NCBI RefSeq assembly: GCF_027533625.1
Contig: NZ_JAQAGZ010000004.1
Location: 310,001-374,000 of the forward strand
Direction: 5' to 3'
Length of the DNA: 64,000 bases
DNA from: Paenibacillus gyeongsangnamensis
Lineage (GTDB): Bacteria; Bacillota; Bacilli; Paenibacillales; NBRC-103111
Below the pieces are notes generated by a model, which was not told where the DNA came from, searched no databases, and saw nothing but the letters and a program-made list of their open reading frames with translations. Positions 59,544 to 64,000 of this stretch are shown one piece after another. The stretch's first letter is position 1. Each line of letters begins with the position of its first letter. The position numbers were made by a program, and so were the translations under genes.

Positions 59544-59764
59544 CGGCAACGCTCCTCCCATTAACTTCTATTTTCGTTTACGTATGATGGGGCAAAAGGA
59601 TGCAAAAAACTCCCTGTTCCTGTTCCTGCTCCTGACGAAGCCGCCTTCCCCTATTTGCTTCCTTCGTTATTCCGTTCAGGACTCAACATTCCTGACTATA
59701 ACTCCTTTTGACAGCGATTGGAACCCGTCTGCAAAAAATTTCCGCTCTTCCCCCTCTTGAAATG

Positions 59765-59809
59765 CGAATATTTGTTCGATATTCTATATACAATAAGAAT
59801 ATATGTTCG
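59765..59809 (+). promoter_or_regulatory. Two LexA (DinR) boxes before uvrX
   Basis: CGAATATTTGTTCG (59765-59778) and AGAATATATGTTCG (59796-59809) match the Gram-positive SOS box CGAAC-N4-GTTCG with small deviations, 31 bp apart, around a TATACAAT-like -10. Y-family polymerase genes are classical SOS genes. Confidence 0.75.
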
Positions 59810-59837
59810 TATATTTTGCGAAGGTGAGGAATCCGTT

Positions 59838-61094
59838 ATGCCTGCAGCAAGCAAACGCATCGTTATGCTGGCGGATTGTCAATCGTTCTACGCCAGCGTG
59901 GAGAAAGCGGCCCATCCCGAGTACGAGGGCCGGCCTGTCGTGGTAGCCGGAGACCCGGCGCGGCGGTCGGGCATTATTTTGGCGGCATGTCCTCTGGCCA
60001 AGCAATACGGCGTAACGACGGCCGAACGGCTCGGAGAAGCCTTGAGCAAGTGTCCGGAGCTCGTCGTCATTCAGCCCCGGATGCAGCAGTACATCAACGT
60101 TTCGCTGAGGATCACGAAGATATTCGAGCAGTTCAGCGATTTGGTGGAGCCCTACAGCATCGACGAGCAGTTCATCGACATCACGGGCACTTTGTCCTCT
60201 CTCGGCGGAGAGGATGCGGAAGAAGTGGCACGGGCCATACAGAAGAAGGTGATGGACGAGACGAAAATTTATACGCGCGTAGGCATCGGGGAGAACAAGA
60301 CGCTCGCCAAGCTGGCGTGCGACAACTTTGCGAAGAAGCGGCCTACGGGGATTTTCACGCTCAAGAAGGAAGAGCTTGCGCTTCCCGGCAACCTGTGGGA
60401 GCTCCCGGTGCGCAGCCTGTTCATGATCGGCTCCCGCATGGCGCGCCATCTCTGGCTGATGGGCATCCGTACGATCGGCGACCTTGCGCAGACCCCCCTG
60501 CCCAAGCTGCGCGCCAAGTGGGGCATCAACGGGGAGGTCATTTGGCGGATCGCCAACGGCATCGACGGGTCGCCGGTCTCACCGGGCACCCATCAGGTGC
60601 AGCAGAAGGCCATCGGCCATAACATGACACTTCCCCGCGATTACAGCACATGGGAAGAGATCCGTACGGTGCTATTAGAGCTGTGCGAGCTTGTCTGCCG
60701 CCGCTGCCGCGATAAAGGGCTGATGGGACAGGTCGTCTCCACCGGCTGCTTCGGCGCGGACTTCGATCACCCGACCGGGTTCCACCGGCAGAAGAAGCTG
60801 CCGGATCCCACCTATGTAACCGACGATCTGTTCGCAGCCGCCTCGGAGCTGTTCCAGCAGCATTGGGACGGCCAGCCCGTGCGGAAGCTGGGCGTTGCGC
60901 TCGGGGGACTGACCGAGGACCGGACGGTGCAACTGGTCCTGTTCGGCGACCGCGACCGCAAGATCGCGCTGGAGCGCGTCAAGGACCAAATCAAAGACAA
61001 GTACGGCGACGATTCGATTCTGCGCGCCGTTTCATTAACCGCCGCAGGCCAGGCCAAAGACCGCGCGAAGAAAATCGGAGGACACTATAAATGA
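59838..61094 (+). CDS. Y-family DNA polymerase UvrX/YqjW (ImuB/UmuC-like)
   Basis: 418 residues from the ATG at 59838 with AAGGTGAGG; the longer frame has no site. Catalytic acids in MLADCQSFYASVE (about 12) and YSIDEQFIDIT (about 105), YARP-like GIILAACPLAKQYGV, helix-hairpin-helix around 190-215 and a little-finger domain at the C-terminus. It performs translesion synthesis after DNA damage. Overlaps the yolD-like gene by 4 bp, the usual uvrX-yolD pair, under two LexA boxes. Confidence 0.9.
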   Translation: MPAASKRIVMLADCQSFYASVEKAAHPEYEGRPVVVAGDPARRSGIILAACPLAKQYGVTTAERLGEALSKCPELVVIQPRMQQYINVSLRITKIFEQFSDLVEPYSIDEQFIDITGTLSSLGGEDAEEVARAIQKKVMDETKIYTRVGIGENKTLAKLACDNFAKKRPTGIFTLKKEELALPGNLWELPVRSLFMIGSRMARHLWLMGIRTIGDLAQTPLPKLRAKWGINGEVIWRIANGIDGSPVSPGTHQVQQKAIGHNMTLPRDYSTWEEIRTVLLELCELVCRRCRDKGLMGQVVSTGCFGADFDHPTGFHRQKKLPDPTYVTDDLFAAASELFQQHWDGQPVRKLGVALGGLTEDRTVQLVLFGDRDRKIALERVKDQIKDKYGDDSILRAVSLTAAGQAKDRAKKIGGHYK

Positions 61095-61435
61095 GCGACA
61101 ACAAGCTGACAGCGGGTAAAAACATTCTTTGGGAGGGATCGCGGATGATGCTGCCCGAGCATAAGGAGCAGCTGATTCAGCATCGCGCCGGGCTTCACCG
61201 GACGGAGAAGCCGCTGCTTGACGAGCAGCGGCTGGAGGATCTCGCGCAAGCGGTAAGCATTGCGCTGCACGAGGAAATCCCGGTGCGCCTGACTGTCTTC
61301 GACGGAGGGGAGCGCATCACCGTCGAGGGCTTCGTCGTTTACGCCGATCCCCAGCTAATGCGGATCAAGATCCGCTGCAGCGAAGGCCTGACCTGGATCC
61401 CCTTCACGGATCTGATCGGGCTTGAGCTTGGTTGA
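61091..61435 (+). CDS. YolD-like protein
   Basis: 114 residues. LPEHKEQLIQHRAGLHRTEK, LDEQRLEDLAQAVSIAL and ITVEGFVVYADPQLMRIKIR ending WIPFTDLIGLE define the YolD-like family, thought to assist the cognate UvrX/UmuC polymerase in Bacillus. Coupled by ATGA to uvrX. A broken relative exists in the island at 15029-15205. Confidence 0.88.
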   Translation: MSDNKLTAGKNILWEGSRMMLPEHKEQLIQHRAGLHRTEKPLLDEQRLEDLAQAVSIALHEEIPVRLTVFDGGERITVEGFVVYADPQLMRIKIRCSEGLTWIPFTDLIGLELG

Positions 61436-61451
61436 CGCAGCCCTCTCATGG

Positions 61452-61505
61452 TATAATGGGCAAAACGAAGGCACCCTGCCGCAATCAGCAGAGCGCCTTT
61501 TTATC
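61452..61505 (+). promoter_or_regulatory. Promoter-like -10 followed by a terminator hairpin
   Basis: TATAAT (61452-61457) with a weak TTGGTT 18 bp upstream is followed at 61468-61505 by AAGGC...GCCTT hairpin and TTTTTAT. The terminator fits the end of uvrX-yolD; the promoter would start transcripts just before it, so one of the two must be conditional or the -10 is fortuitous. Confidence 0.4.
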
Positions 61506-61539
61506 CTGTTAAGCTTCTACCCGGAGGTGTAACCGACCC

Positions 61540-62040
61540 ATGCTGCTCCATAAAGGCGAGACGCTGTTCCGCCAAGGCGAAACCGGGCCGCTCTACCGCA
61601 TCCGCAGCGGTTTGCTCAAAATCGTGCGCATCCACGAAGACGGCACCCCGGTGCTCATGAATATTATTGTACCCGGAGAAATCATTCCCCATCATTCGTT
61701 AATCAGTCCGAAGGAATACCATGGAACCGCGATCGCGCTGGTCAAGAGCGAAATCGAAATCATTCCCGCCGGTGAATGGTACAGCGAGCTGGAACGGGAA
61801 CCCGCCAAATACCGGGAGTCCGCATTGGTCCTGCAGAGCCGGCTGCGCCTCATGCAGCAGCGGATCGACCAGCTTACGCAAATCGCCCCGGAGGATAAGC
61901 TCCGGAAGCTCCAGGAATGGCTGGAAGCCTTTATAGCACCAGTGAAACTTGCCGATGTTTTAACACAGGAAGAGATCGGTCAATTTATCGGCCTTCGCCG
62001 CGAAACCGTGAACCGGCTCCTTCGCAAACGCATGGATTAA
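61540..62040 (+). CDS. Crp/Fnr-family transcriptional regulator
   Basis: 166 residues, short for the family. A beta-barrel cNMP-like domain ([37 protein letters not shown]) and a C-terminal helix-turn-helix whose recognition helix [14 protein letters not shown] resembles CRP/FNR. No cysteine occurs in the protein, so it cannot hold an iron-sulfur cluster as classical FNR does. It converges with hmp (4-bp overlap) and a TGTGA-N6-TCACA site lies before hmp, so hmp is its likely target. Confidence 0.85.
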   Translation: MLLHKGETLFRQGETGPLYRIRSGLLKIVRIHEDGTPVLMNIIVPGEIIPHHSLISPKEYHGTAIALVKSEIEIIPAGEWYSELEREPAKYRESALVLQSRLRLMQQRIDQLTQIAPEDKLRKLQEWLEAFIAPVKLADVLTQEEIGQFIGLRRETVNRLLRKRMD

Positions 62041-63281
62041 ATCCGGGACGCCGTTTCCTTCTCTTCCTCCAGGCTTCCGGCCGGTCCGAAAAACTCATAG
62101 CGGATATCTTCCCGCCGCACTCCCCACTCGGTAAGCGCCCTGTTGACGGCTTTCATGAACGGAACCGGGCCGCAGAAGTAGAATACCGCGTCTCGGGAAG
62201 GTACCAGAGACCGGATCCAAGCGAGATCGATTCGTCCCTCCTTGTGAAAAAGCGGATTTTCCCGGTCAAGCGCCGACGGCTTGTCATAACAGAAATATGC
62301 CGAGATGTTCGGTTGTCGTTCGGCGTTTGCCGTAACCTCTTCCTTTAAAGCATGCATTTGCCCGTTGACGGCCGAGTGCATGAAGGTAACCGGACGGTCC
62401 GTCGCTTCTTCCGCCAGCGTATTCAGCATACTGACCAGCGGAGTAAGACCCACGCCGCCGCTGATCAGCACCACCGGCCGAGGATCCTTGCGGTCCAAGA
62501 CAAAGTCTCCCGCCGGAGCCGTCAGCTTCAGAATATCGCCTTCCCGGACTTCTTCATGGAGAAAGACCGAAACCTTGCCGGCCGGGCGGTCCGGCGCCGC
62601 TTCCTCCCGCTTAACGGTGATGCGGTAATAAGGCTTGCCGGGCGCATCCGACAGACTGTATTGACGAATGTGCGTGTACGCTTCCTCCGGCATCTTAGGC
62701 TTCACGCTGACATATTGCCCCGGCTCGAAATGCGCCAGCGGCCCCCCGTCCTCGGGAATAAGATAGAACGACGTAATGACTTCGCTTTCCTTCACTTTCC
62801 GTTCCACCCGGAAGGAGCGGTAACCTTCCCAACCTCCGGTTTGGCCCGCCGCCTGCTCGTATAATTCCTGTTCCACTTGAATGAATGCGCCCGCTATAAC
62901 GCCGTAAGCGTTTGCCCAGGCCTGCAAAATGTCCTCCGTAGCCGCATCGCCCAGCACCTCCTTGATCGCTCGCAGCAGCGTCTGCCCTACGATCGGATAA
63001 TGCTCGGGACGAATACCCAAGCTGCGATGCTTGTGCCCGATTTGTTTCACGACGGGAAGAATTGCCGGCAAGTTGTCGATATGGAGCGCCGCCGCATAGA
63101 CCGCATTCGCCAGTGCCTCCCGTTGGCGTCCTTGCTTTTGGTTAGCATGGTTGAAAATATGAAGCAGCTCGGGATAATTCGTGAATAACAGCTCGTAGAA
63201 TCGCCCAGTAATCGCCGTTCCGTGCGTCTCCAGTACGGGAACCGTCGATTTAATGATATCTATCGTTTGTTGACTTAACAT
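62037..63281 (-). CDS. hmp: Flavohemoglobin, nitric oxide dioxygenase
   Basis: 414 residues. Globin domain (1-140) with the proximal His in [11 protein letters not shown] (about 85) and distal elements; FAD-binding [20 protein letters not shown] (about 206) and NAD-binding [15 protein letters not shown] and [13 protein letters not shown]. It converts NO to nitrate and protects against nitrosative stress. The Crp-family gene downstream is convergent and overlaps by 4 bp. Confidence 0.95.
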   Translation of the reverse strand: MLSQQTIDIIKSTVPVLETHGTAITGRFYELLFTNYPELLHIFNHANQKQGRQREALANAVYAAALHIDNLPAILPVVKQIGHKHRSLGIRPEHYPIVGQTLLRAIKEVLGDAATEDILQAWANAYGVIAGAFIQVEQELYEQAAGQTGGWEGYRSFRVERKVKESEVITSFYLIPEDGGPLAHFEPGQYVSVKPKMPEEAYTHIRQYSLSDAPGKPYYRITVKREEAAPDRPAGKVSVFLHEEVREGDILKLTAPAGDFVLDRKDPRPVVLISGGVGLTPLVSMLNTLAEEATDRPVTFMHSAVNGQMHALKEEVTANAERQPNISAYFCYDKPSALDRENPLFHKEGRIDLAWIRSLVPSRDAVFYFCGPVPFMKAVNRALTEWGVRREDIRYEFFGPAGSLEEEKETASRI

Positions 63282-63323
63282 AATGAACTCCTCGCTTTCT
63301 CAGCTAGATTAGAATATGAATTC

Positions 63324-63366
63324 AGTATACAAACCGGCAAAGAGCTCCCTTGTGATTTCAATCACA
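63324..63366 (-). promoter_or_regulatory. hmp promoter with a Crp/Fnr site at -41.5
   Basis: On the minus strand TGTGATTGAAATCACA (63366-63351), a perfect TGTGA-N6-TCACA dyad, lies upstream of TATACT (63329-63324). With the start of transcription placed 7 nt past that -10 (63317), the dyad centre is at -41.5, the classical position for class II activation. The -10 and start are inferred from sequence. Confidence 0.65.
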
Positions 63367-63410
63367 CCAAAAGGGAACGAACTGTGACAACCGCCTGCCC
63401 ATTTCCGACA

Positions 63411-63446
63411 AAAAACGAGATGCCGGCAGACGACCGACATCTCGTT
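63411..63446 (-). terminator. Terminator of the beta-helix gene
   Basis: AACGAGATG/CATCTCGTT arms close a 15-nt loop and are followed by TTTTTG on the minus strand, 17 bp past the stop at 63463. Confidence 0.8.
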
Positions 63447-63462
63447 GTTCTTCTTAAACCAT

Positions 63463-64000
63463 TTAAAACCCGCTTTTCACCGTATCCGTGCCTTGATCTT
63501 TCAAAGATTCCCCGTTCCCGGCCCCGCTATTGCCGAATACGGCATTGCCTTGGCAGCGGGCCGAGGCCAGCCGGATTCCTGCCGTACTGCAGCGGAACAA
63601 AGAATTGTTCGTTACGGTATTTTGCTTGGAAATCGAACCGCCGTCCTCGCCCGACGTATCTATCATGATTCCCGTTTCTGCCCGCCGTACATCATTGCCT
63701 GTCACAATATTACCGTCCGTATTCAGCAGACCGATTCCGGTTAAGGAGCCGTCCACCTTGTTGCCTTGAATCATGTTGCTATACGGCCGGTCATCTATAG
63801 AGGCCCCGTCCCCGACCAAGGAAATGCCGGCCTGGGATGCTCGCACGATCACATTGCCTGCGATCCAATTGTCCGAGCAGTTATCCTTCAGCCGGATGCC
63901 TTCCTTACAGCTCGTCTCGTTATCTGTCAGGCCCGCAGCCGATACCGTATTCCCGATGATCTGATGGTGAGAGCAGGAGACCAGTTTCGAAGATAGGGAG
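63463..64000 (-). CDS. Right-handed beta-helix (NosD-like) protein, C-terminal part
   Basis: The frame is open to the right edge, so the 5' end lies outside the window; 178 codons are visible. Repeating turns such as NTVSAAGLTDNE, GIRLKDNCSDNWIAGNVI, NMIQGNKVDGSLTGIGLLNT, NIVTGNDVRRAETGIMIDTS and NTVTNNSLFRCSTAGIRLAS follow the 20-25 residue periodicity of parallel beta-helices with Asn ladders, as in NosD/pectate-lyase-like proteins. Probably secreted and binding or cutting carbohydrate; substrate unknown. Confidence 0.8.
   Translation of the reverse strand, partial: SLSSKLVSCSHHQIIGNTVSAAGLTDNETSCKEGIRLKDNCSDNWIAGNVIVRASQAGISLVGDGASIDDRPYSNMIQGNKVDGSLTGIGLLNTDGNIVTGNDVRRAETGIMIDTSGEDGGSISKQNTVTNNSLFRCSTAGIRLASARCQGNAVFGNSGAGNGESLKDQGTDTVKSGF

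Overview
The window reads as chromosome of an endospore-forming bacterium of the Paenibacillus/Cohnella type. The core from 15.5 to 47.7 kb is GC-rich and carries the Bacilli gene order comM-yraN-ylqH-ylqG-rnhB-rbgA-lepB-rplS-trmD-rimM-khpA-rpsP-ffh-ylxM-ftsY-smc-rnc-fabF-acpP-fabG-fabD-fabH-plsX-fapR-rpmF-yceD-tmcAL-sepM-ylbJ-coaD-rsmD. FapR, YlbJ, SepM, an alpha/beta-type SASP and a bacillithiol deacetylase all fit that group. Species assignment is inference.

Region 1 (1-15,488) is a visibly AT-rich mobile island whose right edge cuts comM exactly before its Walker A motif; the first ~200 comM codons are absent from the window. The island carries a tyrosine recombinase, a candidate replication initiator between two iteron-rich regions, a Panacea-domain toxin-antitoxin pair, a DUF3990 pair, a BRO-N/RusA fusion, a MazF operon, a ribbon-helix-helix repressor with two palindromic operators, one or two HEPN-type proteins, an HExxH metallopeptidase and many small genes with good ribosome binding sites. 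Two small genes are broken by in-frame stops. It looks like an integrated plasmid-like or phage-plasmid-like element. Its most striking feature is a type I hammerhead ribozyme on the minus strand at 10,803-10,875, whose CUGACGA core contains the stop codon of the last gene of the mazF operon.

Region 2 (15.5-47.7 kb) holds translation and rRNA/tRNA maturation genes, the signal recognition particle and its receptor, SMC, RNase III and the fatty-acid/phospholipid synthesis cluster controlled by FapR. Nearly all are on the minus strand and tightly packed. Oddities are a very long 51-bp tandem repeat inside ylqG, a two-component system plus two gene remnants inserted between rplS and trmD, and an internal insertion in TrmD.

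Region 3 (47.7-64 kb) is a mosaic of accessory and housekeeping genes: a GYF-RDD membrane protein, a second signal peptidase, a DJ-1/PfpI protein, a DNA-ligase-like protein lacking its catalytic lysine, a SASP, a secreted cyclophilin, BshB2, a glucosaminidase, a UspA protein, a YgiC-type peptide-ligase operon with DUF350 and a lipoprotein, an SOS-controlled UvrX-YolD pair, a Crp-family regulator beside the flavohemoglobin gene hmp with a site at -41.5, and part of a beta-helix protein at the right edge. A 102-bp structured repeat occurs twice here, and a 31-bp hairpin repeat twice. No tRNA, rRNA or CRISPR array was recognised.
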